A stretch of 64,000 bases of DNA from JAUYQR01 sp963822435 (GTDB lineage Bacteria; Pseudomonadota; Alphaproteobacteria; Rhodobacterales; Rhodobacteraceae), in the NCBI GenBank assembly GCA_963822435.1, contig CAWGHN010000003.1:682001-746000 (forward strand). The letters run 5' to 3'. Shown here one piece after another: positions 16,477-24,847 of the stretch. How positions within the stretch are numbered: position 1 is the stretch's first letter; the number at the start of each line of letters is the position of its first letter. Below the pieces are notes generated by a model. That model made no database searches, was not told where the DNA came from, and was given only the letters and a program-made list of their open reading frames with translations. Made by a program: the position numbers and the translations under genes.

Positions 16477-17597
16477 TCGCGGTTCGGTTCACGGGCGCGG
16501 CCGTGTTCGACGGCACGCATCTGCATCACGGCGCAAGCCTGACGGTGAAGGCTGGCCGTGTCGCAGAAAGCGAGGGGCCAGCCGAGACGGTGATGCTGGC
16601 CGGTGGGATCCTTGCACCGGGGTTGCTGGACTTGCAGGTGAACGGCGGCGGCGGGCGGATGATCGACGCGGCCACCGATGTGGCAACGATCCGCGAGGTT
16701 TGCGCGGTTCATGCAAGGTTGGGGGCGACAGGCATCCTTCCGACGCTGATCACCGATACGAAAGCGGCGACACAGGCGGTGATCGCGGCCGGGATTGCTG
16801 CCGCGCGCGAAGCTGTGCCGGGGTTTCTGGGCCTGCATCTGGAAGGCCCGCATCTGGACCCGCGCCGCAAGGGCGCGCATGATCCAAGCCTGATCCGCCC
16901 GATGGATGACGGTGATCTTGCGGCGCTGCTGGACGCCGCGCGTGCGCTGCCCTCGCTGATGGTGACGGTGGCGCCAGAAGCGGTGACGCTGGACCAGATC
17001 GCGCAGTTGCGCGCGGCCGGGGTGATCGTGTCGCTTGGTCATAGCGAGACCGGGTGCAAGCAGGCGCAGGCGGCGATGGCGGCGGGGGCTGGTTGTGCGA
17101 CGCACCTCTTCAACGCGATGAGCGGCTTGCAGAATCGCGAACCGGGCTTGGTTGGGGCCGTGTTGACCAGCGACATCTTCGCCGGGCTGATCGCGGACGG
17201 CATCCATGTCGACCCGGTCGCGATCAGGGTGGCGATGGCGGCCAAGCCGGAGGGGATATTCCTCGTGTCCGACGCGATGGCCGCCGCAGGTTCGGACGCG
17301 ACCGAGTTCAATCTGGGCGGCCGCCGGATCCTGCGCCGCGACGGAAGGCTGACGCTGGCGGACGGCACGCTGGCCGGTGCCGACCTGAGTCTGCCGCAAG
17401 CCCTGAAGGTGGTGGTCGCGGCGGCTGGCGTGGCACCTGCGACCGCGCTGGCGATGGCCACCTCGCGGCCCGCGGCCTGCCTTGGGCGCGAGGCAGACCT
17501 GGGCCATCTGCTGCCGGGACGGATGGCCGACATGGTTCACCTTGGCGATGACTGGTCGTTGCAGGGCGTCTGGCGAGCGGGGCAGCGGATCGTCTGA
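16473..17597 (+). CDS. nagA: N-acetylglucosamine-6-phosphate deacetylase
   Basis: Hydrolyses GlcNAc-6-P to GlcN-6-P and acetate. The protein is 374 aa, an amidohydrolase TIM barrel. Metal and catalytic residues are visible in HLEGPHLDP (Glu), LGHSETG (His), HLFNAMSG (His) and LVSDAMAAAG (catalytic Asp). The C-terminal AMATSRPAACLG and DMVHL segments are usual for NagA. It closes the plus-strand operon kinase, gntR, SIS, nagA; all junctions overlap by a few bases. A short untranslated stretch then leads to motB. Confidence 0.94.
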   Translation: MIAVRFTGAAVFDGTHLHHGASLTVKAGRVAESEGPAETVMLAGGILAPGLLDLQVNGGGGRMIDAATDVATIREVCAVHARLGATGILPTLITDTKAATQAVIAAGIAAAREAVPGFLGLHLEGPHLDPRRKGAHDPSLIRPMDDGDLAALLDAARALPSLMVTVAPEAVTLDQIAQLRAAGVIVSLGHSETGCKQAQAAMAAGAGCATHLFNAMSGLQNREPGLVGAVLTSDIFAGLIADGIHVDPVAIRVAMAAKPEGIFLVSDAMAAAGSDATEFNLGGRRILRRDGRLTLADGTLAGADLSLPQALKVVVAAAGVAPATALAMATSRPAACLGREADLGHLLPGRMADMVHLGDDWSLQGVWRAGQRIV

Positions 17598-17651
17598 CGG
17601 TTGCGCCGCAGATCAGGGCGAAACTGCGACACTTGGCTAAAACCCTAAGTG

Positions 17652-17666
17652 TTAAGGCCGCCTAAA
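17652..17666 (+). promoter_or_regulatory. Near-consensus CtrA box upstream of motB
   Basis: TTAA-N7-TAAA, one base off the CtrA consensus TTAA-N7-TTAA, lies 45 bases before the motB start. CtrA controls motility genes in Rhodobacteraceae. A single site of this degeneracy can occur by chance. Confidence 0.35.
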
Positions 17667-17710
17667 GCCTGAGTTGCTATCCCTTGGTTCGGGTAGTTTT
17701 GGGTGTGAAG

Positions 17711-18541
17711 ATGGCAGGGCTTGGGAACGCCGCGCCAGTCATCATCAAACGGAAGAAGATCATCAAGGGCGGCGGGCACCACGGTGGGGCGTGGAAAGTG
17801 GCCTATGCCGATTTTGTGACCGCCATGATGGCGTTCTTCCTGCTGATGTGGCTGTTGAACGCGACAACGGAAAAACAGCGCAAGGGAATTTCGGATTATT
17901 TCAATCCGACGATCCCAGTGAACCGCATTTCGGGCGGCGGAGACGGCGCCTTTGGCGGCGATTCGGTGTTTTCTGAGGAAACAATGGCGCATAGCGGCAC
18001 CGGTGCCACGGCAACCAAAAGCGCGGCCTCGGCCACGGCGGCCAACGACGACGGCACCGCTGGCGAAGGCGACGCGCCGTCTGACCTGAAGGACGTGGAA
18101 CGCGCGCTGCTGGCACGGGGCGGCGAAAGCAACACGATGGAACAGCTTTTGCGTCATGTGATCACCCGCGTCACCGATGAGGGGCTGGTGATCGAGATCT
18201 TTGATGTCGAAGGCGCGCCGCTGTTCACCGAGGCCAACGAACCGGAGCCGGTGATCCTGGCGATTGCCGACCTGCTGTCAGAGGTGTTGAACCTGACCAC
18301 CAACGAAATGGCGGTGAACGGCCACACGCGCGCCTATCCGGTGACACTGGCCGACAACCCGGTCTGGGACATGTCGTCGGCGCGGGCGCAAGCGATGCGG
18401 ACGCTTCTGGAAGACGCCGGCATTGCACCGGACCGGATGCAGCGGGTGTCAGGATTTGCCGACCGCAAACAGGCAACATCGGACCCCGCCGCGATCCGCA
18501 ACAACCGGCTTGAGGTGATCCTGCTGCGAAGGGACCGGTGA
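17711..18541 (+). CDS. motB: Flagellar motor stator protein MotB
   Basis: An inner-membrane stator subunit of 276 aa that anchors the stator to peptidoglycan and carries the ion-binding Asp. The typical N-terminus is seen: basic KRKKIIKGGGHHGGAWK, then one membrane segment AYADFVTAMMAFFLLMWLL with D34 as the proton-binding residue. A Ser/Thr/Ala-rich linker follows and then an OmpA/MotB domain (about 150-270) with the VNGHTRAYP and RNNRLEVILLR motifs. ATG 17711 is chosen to match family starts; GTG 17684 would add nine residues. motA is not adjacent here. Confidence 0.93.
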   Translation: MAGLGNAAPVIIKRKKIIKGGGHHGGAWKVAYADFVTAMMAFFLLMWLLNATTEKQRKGISDYFNPTIPVNRISGGGDGAFGGDSVFSEETMAHSGTGATATKSAASATAANDDGTAGEGDAPSDLKDVERALLARGGESNTMEQLLRHVITRVTDEGLVIEIFDVEGAPLFTEANEPEPVILAIADLLSEVLNLTTNEMAVNGHTRAYPVTLADNPVWDMSSARAQAMRTLLEDAGIAPDRMQRVSGFADRKQATSDPAAIRNNRLEVILLRRDR

Positions 18542-18564
18542 CGCGAAACATAAGATTTGAGACG

Positions 18565-18579
18565 TTAGGTCTATCTTAA
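18565..18579 (+). promoter_or_regulatory. Near-consensus CtrA box upstream of flgE
   Basis: TTAG-GTCTATC-TTAA, spacing exactly 7, one base off TTAA-N7-TTAA, 58 bases upstream of the flgE start. It is the second such site in the flagellar block. Confidence 0.45.
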
Positions 18580-18637
18580 GCCGCCCGGTGCAGCTTTGCC
18601 TGATCAGGAGTCGAAGCAGCAGAAAGGCGCTTTTCCC

Positions 18638-19945
18638 ATGACAATTTCCTCCTCGCTCAGCGCGGGCGTGGCCGGGTTGAACGCAAACGCGACCCGCCTC
18701 GCCTCGATCTCCGACAATATCGCGAACTCCGGCACGTATGGCTACAAGCGGGCCTCGACCGACTTTACCAGCATGGTCATCACCAGCTCGCGCAATGCCG
18801 GCTCGTATTCGGCAGGCGGTGTGCGCGCCACGACCACCCGCCTGATCGAAGAACGGGGCGATCTTGTCGGCACCGGCAACGCGCTGGACATCGCCATCGC
18901 CGGGCGCGGGATGCTGCCGGTGATCCAGGACGTGTCGCTGGGCAACGCCACCAGCGACACGGCCCTGTTCATGACCCGGACCGGCAGTTTCCGCACTGAC
19001 GCGGAAGGTGTGCTGAAAACCGATTCGGGCCTTGTGCTGATGGGTTGGCCCGCCGACGCCGACGGCTCGATCCCGTCCCTGCCGCGCGATACGATGACCG
19101 GGCTGGTGCCGATCGTGATCAACACCAACCAGACTGCGGGTGATCCGACGACGGCGATCACGCTTGGCGTCAATCTGCCCGCGACCCAGACGGTTGCAGG
19201 CTCTTCCGCCACGCCGCAGCCGCTTGCGGTGGAGTATTTCGGCAACCTCGGCACGTCGGAATCGCTGCAGGTCACGTTCACGCCGATTGTCCCGGCCGTC
19301 GGATCGTCGAACCAGTGGACGATGCAGGTGCGCGACTCGGCCTCGGCCAACGCGCTGATCGGCGAATACACCCTGACCTTCGACGATTCGCGGGGCGCCG
19401 GGGGCACCCTTGCCTCGGTCACCGTTGTATCGGGCGGAGCCTACAACGCGGCGGATGGCACGCTTGACCTGACCGTCGCGGGTGGCCCGATGAGTGTGGG
19501 TGTCGGGCGGTTGGGCGATCCGAACGGCCTGACCCAGCTTTCGGATAATTTCGCACCGGTTTCGATCACCAAGAACGGCTCTCCGGTCGGCAACCTGACC
19601 AATGTCGAGGTGGATGAGAAGGGCTTTGTCAACGCCACCTACGACACCGGCTTTACCCGGCGACTGTATCAGATTCCGCTGGTCGACGTGCCCAACCCCA
19701 ACGGCCTTCTGTCAATGTCGAACCAGACCTATCAGGTGTCGCCGGAGTCGGGGTCGTTCTTCCTGTGGGACGCGGGCAGCGGGCCGACCGGATCGGTGCA
19801 GGGCTATTCGCGCGAAGGGTCGAAAACCGACGTTGCGGCCGAACTGACCGCGCTGATCCAGACGCAGCGGGCCTATTCGTCGAACGCCAAGGTGATCCAG
19901 ACGGTGGACGAGATGTTGCAGGAAACCACGAACATCAAACGCTAG
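18638..19945 (+). CDS. flgE: Flagellar hook protein FlgE
   Basis: The hook subunit, exported by the flagellar type III system, 435 aa. The N-terminal rod/hook motif SSLSAGVAGLNANATRLA and SDNIANSGTYGYKR forms the D0 helix, and the C-terminal helix LTALIQTQRAYSSNAKVIQTVDEML pairs with it. ATG 18638 follows AGAAAGG by about 10 bases. flgK starts 9 bases after the stop, so flgE-flgK-flgL-flgI reads as one operon downstream of the CtrA-like box. Confidence 0.94.
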   Translation: MTISSSLSAGVAGLNANATRLASISDNIANSGTYGYKRASTDFTSMVITSSRNAGSYSAGGVRATTTRLIEERGDLVGTGNALDIAIAGRGMLPVIQDVSLGNATSDTALFMTRTGSFRTDAEGVLKTDSGLVLMGWPADADGSIPSLPRDTMTGLVPIVINTNQTAGDPTTAITLGVNLPATQTVAGSSATPQPLAVEYFGNLGTSESLQVTFTPIVPAVGSSNQWTMQVRDSASANALIGEYTLTFDDSRGAGGTLASVTVVSGGAYNAADGTLDLTVAGGPMSVGVGRLGDPNGLTQLSDNFAPVSITKNGSPVGNLTNVEVDEKGFVNATYDTGFTRRLYQIPLVDVPNPNGLLSMSNQTYQVSPESGSFFLWDAGSGPTGSVQGYSREGSKTDVAAELTALIQTQRAYSSNAKVIQTVDEMLQETTNIKR

Positions 19946-19954
19946 GCCTGAGGC

Positions 19955-21418
19955 ATGAGCATCACCTCCGCCCTGTCGAGCGCCCTGAGCGGCCTGAGCG
20001 CCACCTCGCGTCAGGCCGAGGTGCTGTCGTCGAACGTCGCCAACGCGACGACGCCGGGCTATGCCCGACGCGAGGTGCAGTTGGGCGCGGCGGTGCTGGC
20101 AGGCACCGGGCAGGGTGTGGCCGTGCTGGGCATCAGCCGCGACGTCGACCAGTTCCTGATCAACGAGCGCCGCTTGTCACAGGCCGGCGACGGCGAGCGC
20201 AGCACCACCGCCGCCTTCCTTGGCCGGGTCGAGGATGCGGTTGGCCTGCCCGACGAGCCGGGCTCGATCTCGGCGCGGATCGCGGCGCTGGAACGCGCGT
20301 TGATCGAAGCGTCGGGTAGACCGGATGTCGAGGCGCGCCTGGCCTCTGTGGCCGCTTCGGCGCTGTCGCTGGCCGACGGGCTGAACACAGCCTCGCAGGA
20401 TATGCAGTCGGCCCGCGCCACCGCAGACCGCGACATCGGCACCGAGGTCGACCGGTTGAACGGCGCACTGGGCCAGATCCACGAACTCAATACCGAATTG
20501 CGCAGCTTTTCCGCTGCCGGTTATGATGTTTCCGCCCTGCTGGATCAGCGTCAGAAGCTGATCGACGCAGTTGCCCAGATCGTTCCGCTGCGGGAAATGC
20601 CGCGTGGACCGAACCAGGTGGCACTTTACACGATGGGCGGCGTCGCGCTGGTTGACGGCACCGCTGCGGTGCTGGGCTTCACGCCCACCAACACCATCAC
20701 GCCCGACATGACGCAGGCCAGCGGCGCCTTGTCGGGGCTGACGGTGAACGGTCGCCCTGTCGATACCGCAGGGGTTGGCAGCCCGATCCTTGGCGGCAGG
20801 CTGGCCGCGCTGTTTGCCGTGCGTGACGATCTGGCGGTATCGGCCCAGGGGCGGCTTGACGCCGTGGCGCGTGATCTGGTCGAGCGGTTTTCACAACCCG
20901 GGCTTGACCCGACGCTTGCCCCTGGCGCGCCGGGGCTGTTCACCGACCGGGGCCTGGCGCTGGTGCCAGCGGACGAGGTTGGCCTTGCCGGACGGCTTCG
21001 GCTGAACGCTGCGGTCGATCCATCACAGGGCGGCGCGCTCTTTCGGCTGCGTGACGGCCTTGGGGCAGCCACGGCAGGCCCGCCGGGCAACGGCGGTCTG
21101 CTGGTTGGCCTTGGACAGGCGCTGTCGGCAGCCCGTCCGCTGGCCTCGGCCGGGTTCACCGCCGGGTCACGCAGTCTTGCCGGGCTGATGGCGGATGTGC
21201 TGTCGGACACTGCAACCCGCCGTCTGAATGCCGACAGTCAGGCCACATTTACCGCAGCCCGGCTTTCGGCGCTGTCCGACCTGGAAAAGCAGGACGGCGT
21301 CGACACCGATCAGGAGATGCAGATGCTTCTGGTGATCGAAAAGAACTACGCCGCCAACGCCAAGGTCATCCAGACGGTTAGTGACATGATCAACACGCTG
21401 ATCGGGCTTGGCTCATGA
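19955..21418 (+). CDS. flgK: Flagellar hook-associated protein 1, FlgK
   Basis: The first hook-filament junction protein, 487 aa. N-terminal SSALSGLSATSRQAEVLSSNVANATTPGYARREV and C-terminal MLLVIEKNYAANAKVIQTVSDMINTLIGLG are diagnostic D0 helices. It is exported by the flagellar type III system and caps the hook with FlgL. The stop overlaps the flgL start (ATGA), indicating coupled translation of the two junction proteins. Confidence 0.94.
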   Translation: MSITSALSSALSGLSATSRQAEVLSSNVANATTPGYARREVQLGAAVLAGTGQGVAVLGISRDVDQFLINERRLSQAGDGERSTTAAFLGRVEDAVGLPDEPGSISARIAALERALIEASGRPDVEARLASVAASALSLADGLNTASQDMQSARATADRDIGTEVDRLNGALGQIHELNTELRSFSAAGYDVSALLDQRQKLIDAVAQIVPLREMPRGPNQVALYTMGGVALVDGTAAVLGFTPTNTITPDMTQASGALSGLTVNGRPVDTAGVGSPILGGRLAALFAVRDDLAVSAQGRLDAVARDLVERFSQPGLDPTLAPGAPGLFTDRGLALVPADEVGLAGRLRLNAAVDPSQGGALFRLRDGLGAATAGPPGNGGLLVGLGQALSAARPLASAGFTAGSRSLAGLMADVLSDTATRRLNADSQATFTAARLSALSDLEKQDGVDTDQEMQMLLVIEKNYAANAKVIQTVSDMINTLIGLGS

Positions 21419-22416
21419 ACCGCATCAGCGTCGGCGATGCCAGCCTGACCTCGATCCTGCAACGGCAAGGCGCCGCGCTGAAGGCCGACATGCAGCGCGC
21501 CAGCACCGAAGTGGTGACGGGCCGCCAGACCGATACCGCGGCCGCCGTTCGCGGCGACCTGACCACGCTTGCGGCACTGGACGCAAGCCTTGGGCGGTTG
21601 GCGGCATACCGGTCAACCGCCGCCGACGCCGGCTTCCTGTCGGGCGCCATGCAGACCACACTTGCCACGCTGACCAGCGTTGCGGGGCCCGCCGCGACCT
21701 CGCTGCTCCGCGCGGCCAGCATGACCACGCCGTCGCAAGTCAACACCGCCGCCGCCGAGGCACGCGTGCGGCTGGATACCGCCCTTGGGGCGATCAACAC
21801 GCAGGTGGCAGGGCGTTCGGTCCTGTCCGGGGTCGAGACCGGGGTTACACCGCTTGGCACGGCAGAGGACTTGCTGACCGCGCTGGAAATCGCTGCGACC
21901 GGGGCGACCACGACGGATGCGATCGAGACCGCCGTTCGCGGATGGTTCGCCGACCCCGCGGGCTACGGCACGTTCTACCGCGGCGGGGCGGCGCAGGCGC
22001 CGGTCCCGATCGCCCCCGGCGAAAGCGCGGACCTTTCCGTAACCGCGCTGGACCCGGCATTCAGGGATACGCTGGCGGGGCTGGCGATGGCGGCGCTTCT
22101 GGACCGGGGCCTGATGAATTCCCAACCCAGCGCCCGCGTCGATCTGGCGAACCGGGCCGGCTTGATGCTTCAAAACAGCGAGGATGTGCGCGTCGGCCTT
22201 GCGGCACGGATCGGCATCGTCGAAGCGCAGATCGAAACCGCCAGCACCCGCAACGGCGCCGAAGACAGCGCACTGAAGATCGCGCGCAGCGGTATTGCCG
22301 CGGTCGATCCCTATGAGGCCGCCTCGCGCCTTGAAGAACTGCAGGCGGCGCTTGAAGCGCTGTACCTGGTCACCTCCCGCGTGTCGCGGCTTAACCTTGC
22401 CGAGTATATCCGATGA
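21415..22416 (+). CDS. flgL: Flagellar hook-associated protein FlgL
   Basis: The second hook-filament junction protein, 333 aa, flagellin-like. Recognised by its position between flgK and flgI and by the N-terminal coiled coil (LTSILQRQGAALKADMQRASTEVVTGRQTD) and C-terminal helix (AASRLEELQAALEALYLVTSRVSRLNLAEYI) that pair in the D0 domain. Sequence is more divergent than FlgK, as usual. ATGA overlaps occur at both ends. Confidence 0.88.
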   Translation: MNRISVGDASLTSILQRQGAALKADMQRASTEVVTGRQTDTAAAVRGDLTTLAALDASLGRLAAYRSTAADAGFLSGAMQTTLATLTSVAGPAATSLLRAASMTTPSQVNTAAAEARVRLDTALGAINTQVAGRSVLSGVETGVTPLGTAEDLLTALEIAATGATTTDAIETAVRGWFADPAGYGTFYRGGAAQAPVPIAPGESADLSVTALDPAFRDTLAGLAMAALLDRGLMNSQPSARVDLANRAGLMLQNSEDVRVGLAARIGIVEAQIETASTRNGAEDSALKIARSGIAAVDPYEAASRLEELQAALEALYLVTSRVSRLNLAEYIR

Positions 22417-23504
22417 TCCGTCTGATCCTTGCCTTCCTGTTGTCCGCCAGCATGGCGATGGCCGAGCCGATCCGCATCAAAGATCTGGTGGAGTTCGATG
22501 GTGTGCGCGGCAACGATCTGGTCGGCTACGGGCTGGTCGTCGGGCTGAACGGCACCGGCGACGGCATCCGCAACGCACCCTTTACCGAAGAGATCATGGC
22601 CAACCTGCTGGAACGCCTTGGCGCGAATGTCACGGGCGAGGAGTTTCGCCCAAAGAACGTGGCGGCGGTGTTCGTGACCGCGGCGCTGCCGGCCTTTGCC
22701 CGGTCCGGCGCGCGGATCGACGTGACCGTGTCAGCCATTGGCGATGCCAAAAGCCTGCTCGGCGGCACGTTGATCATGACACCTCTGAACGGGGCTGACG
22801 GGCAGATCTATGCCGTGTCGCAAGGCACCATCATCGCCGGTGGGGTGGTCGCGGCGGGCGATGCGGCCCGCGTGGTACAGGGCGTGCCGACCGCCGGGGT
22901 CATCCCGTCAGGCGCACGGGTGGAGCGTGAGGTGGAGTTCGATTTCGCCGGGCTGACGGAACTGCGGATGGCCTTGAAAACCGCCGATTTCACCACCGCC
23001 GAACGCATCGAACGCGCGGTAAATGCCGAGTTTGGCCGCAGCATCGCCCGGATGCTGGATTCAGGCACCGTCAGCATCGACATTCCGGCGGCAGGGATGC
23101 GATCGCCGGCGCATGTGCTCAGCCGGATCGAGGGCATCATGGTCGAGCCGGAAACCCGCGCGCGGGTGGTTGTCGACCAGCGGTCCGGCACCATCGTCAT
23201 GGGGCAGGATGTGCGGATCAGCCGGGTCGCGGTGGCGCAGGGCAACCTGACCCTGCGGATCGAGGAAAGCCCAATGGTGGTGCAACCGAACCCGTTCAGC
23301 GCGGGGGAAACGGTGGTGGTTCCCCGCACGCGCACCGATATCGGCAAGGGCGGCAGCGGTCTGGCCGAGGTGCAGGGCGGCACCAGCCTCGCCGAAGTGG
23401 TGGCCGGGCTGAATGCGCTGGGCGTCGCGCCGCACGACATGATCGACATCCTGAAAAGCATCAACGCCGCCGGCGCGCTGCATGCCGAGTTTCTGGTGAA
23501 CTGA
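22413..23504 (+). CDS. flgI: Flagellar P-ring protein FlgI
   Basis: The peptidoglycan-ring subunit, 363 aa, Sec-exported to the periplasm. The signal peptide is MIRLILAFLLSASMAMA, cut before EPIRIKDLVEFDGVRGNDL. Conserved segments include GYGLVVGLNGTGDG, KNVAAVFVTAALP, DVTVSAIGDAKSLLGGTL and the C-terminal LAEVVAGLNALGVAPHDMIDILKSINAAGALHAE. flgA and flgH are not adjacent within the window; the next gene is convergent. Confidence 0.95.
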   Translation: MIRLILAFLLSASMAMAEPIRIKDLVEFDGVRGNDLVGYGLVVGLNGTGDGIRNAPFTEEIMANLLERLGANVTGEEFRPKNVAAVFVTAALPAFARSGARIDVTVSAIGDAKSLLGGTLIMTPLNGADGQIYAVSQGTIIAGGVVAAGDAARVVQGVPTAGVIPSGARVEREVEFDFAGLTELRMALKTADFTTAERIERAVNAEFGRSIARMLDSGTVSIDIPAAGMRSPAHVLSRIEGIMVEPETRARVVVDQRSGTIVMGQDVRISRVAVAQGNLTLRIEESPMVVQPNPFSAGETVVVPRTRTDIGKGGSGLAEVQGGTSLAEVVAGLNALGVAPHDMIDILKSINAAGALHAEFLVN

Positions 23505-23525
23505 GTCCGGAAGACCCGGATCCGG

Positions 23526-24221
23526 TCAGCCGCGCGGTGGCTGCACCAGGCCGCGCTGCACCGCCGGGCGGGCAAGAAAGCGGTCAAGATAGGCCGGGAC
23601 GTGCTTCAGATGATCCCAGCCGGCGATGTCGGCGGCCTTGTAGAAATCACGCAGCGCCCGCAGCCAGGGGGCAATCGCGATGTCGGCAATGGAATACTCG
23701 CCAGCGATCCAGTCCTTGCCCGCCAGCGCGCCATCCAGCACCTTGAGCAGGCGCTCCACCTCGGCGCGGTAGCGTTCCTTCGGGCGAGGATCGCTGATCT
23801 CTTTCCCGGCGAAGTGGTGAAAATAACCAAGCTGGCCGAACATCGGGCCGATGCCGCCCATCTGGAACATCAGCCATTGCAGAACCTGCCAGCGGCTGGC
23901 CTCCGGCATCAGCTTGCCCGATTTTTCGGCGATGTAGATCAGGATCGCCCCGCTTTCAAACAGCGCCAGCGGCACCCTGCCCGGCCCATGCGGATCAATG
24001 ATCGCGGGAATCTTGTTGTTCGGATTGAGGCTGAGGAATTCGGGGCTGGTCTGGTCGTTCGTGGCAAAGTTGACGAGGTGGGCCTCATAAGGCAGATCCG
24101 CCTCTTCCAGCGCGATCGAGACCTTTACGCCATTCGGCGTCGGCAGTGAATAAAGCTGGATCGCATCCGCGTTGCGGGGCGGCCATTTCCGGGTGATCGG
24201 ATAATCGGCGAGACTTGGCAA
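23526..24221 (-). CDS. Glutathione S-transferase (YghU-like), TTG start
   Basis: A 231-aa soluble thioltransferase-type GST. The N-terminal thioredoxin-fold domain includes IQLYSLPTPNGVKVSIALEE, NPNNKIPAI and the glutathione-binding LFESGAILIYIAEK. The C-terminal helical domain starts near residue 105. YghU-like enzymes act as disulfide reductases or organic-hydroperoxide peroxidases. No ATG lies near the domain start; TTG at 24221 sits seven bases after a perfect GGAGG, so it is the likely start (LPSLADYPITRKWPPRN). The longer in-frame ATG at 24305 would add 28 residues unlike the family. Confidence 0.88.
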   Translation of the reverse strand: MPSLADYPITRKWPPRNADAIQLYSLPTPNGVKVSIALEEADLPYEAHLVNFATNDQTSPEFLSLNPNNKIPAIIDPHGPGRVPLALFESGAILIYIAEKSGKLMPEASRWQVLQWLMFQMGGIGPMFGQLGYFHHFAGKEISDPRPKERYRAEVERLLKVLDGALAGKDWIAGEYSIADIAIAPWLRALRDFYKAADIAGWDHLKHVPAYLDRFLARPAVQRGLVQPPRG

Positions 24222-24370
24222 ATTGCATTCCTCCGACGGGCTTTGGGGCAGGATACGGGAAAATTCCCCGTGCGACAGCGAACTTTGCTGTGCAATAGTC
24301 GCCATGGCTATGTGCAGCTACGAAAGACACAACATCCGCCGTCCAGGCAGAGAACGAAGGGAACCGTGCA

Positions 24371-24790
24371 ATGCTTAATGAATTCAAGGCGTTCATCGCC
24401 AAAGGGAATGTCGTCGACCTTGCGGTCGGTATCATCATCGGTGCGGCCTTTACGGCCATCGTCAACTCGCTGGTTGGTGATCTGATCAACCCGCTGATCG
24501 GTCTTGCGACGGGTGGAGTTGATTTCTCCAACCTGTTCATCGACCTTTCGGGCACCGACCCGGCCTCGCTGGCCGTGGCGAAAGAGGCTGGAGCGCCGGT
24601 CTTTGCCTATGGTGCGTTCATCACGGCGGTGATCAACTTTCTGATCATCGCCTGGGTGGTGTTCCTGCTGGTCAAGGCGGTGAACAAGCTGAAAGAGGCG
24701 ACCGCGCGCAAGGAAGCGGCCGAGGCGGCCGCTGCCGGGCCGACCGAGGTGGACCTGCTGAAGGAAATCCTCGTTCAGTTGAAGAAGTAA
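24371..24790 (+). CDS. mscL: Large-conductance mechanosensitive channel
   Basis: An inner-membrane emergency valve opened by membrane tension under hypo-osmotic shock. 139 aa, the normal MscL length. The N-terminal amphipathic helix and first membrane segment read FKAFIAKGNVVDLAVGIIIGAAFTAIVNSLV; the second segment is AVINFLIIAWVVFLLVKAVNKL, and the charged C-terminal bundle ends LLKEILVQLKK. GAAGGGAACC precedes the ATG. The gene stands alone with its own terminator. Confidence 0.96.
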   Translation: MLNEFKAFIAKGNVVDLAVGIIIGAAFTAIVNSLVGDLINPLIGLATGGVDFSNLFIDLSGTDPASLAVAKEAGAPVFAYGAFITAVINFLIIAWVVFLLVKAVNKLKEATARKEAAEAAAAGPTEVDLLKEILVQLKK

Positions 24791-24811
24791 GCGGGACACG
24801 ACAGTGACGAA

Positions 24812-24839
24812 GGCCCCCGACAGCGTCGGGGGCCTTTTG
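24812..24839 (+). terminator. Rho-independent terminator after mscL
   Basis: GGCCCCCGAC and GTCGGGGGCC form a 10-bp stem with a 3-base loop (24812-24834), followed by TTTT. It ends mscL transcription and, read in reverse, lies 9 bases after the ald stop, where it may serve both genes. Confidence 0.85.
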
Positions 24840-24847
24840 CGTTCAGA

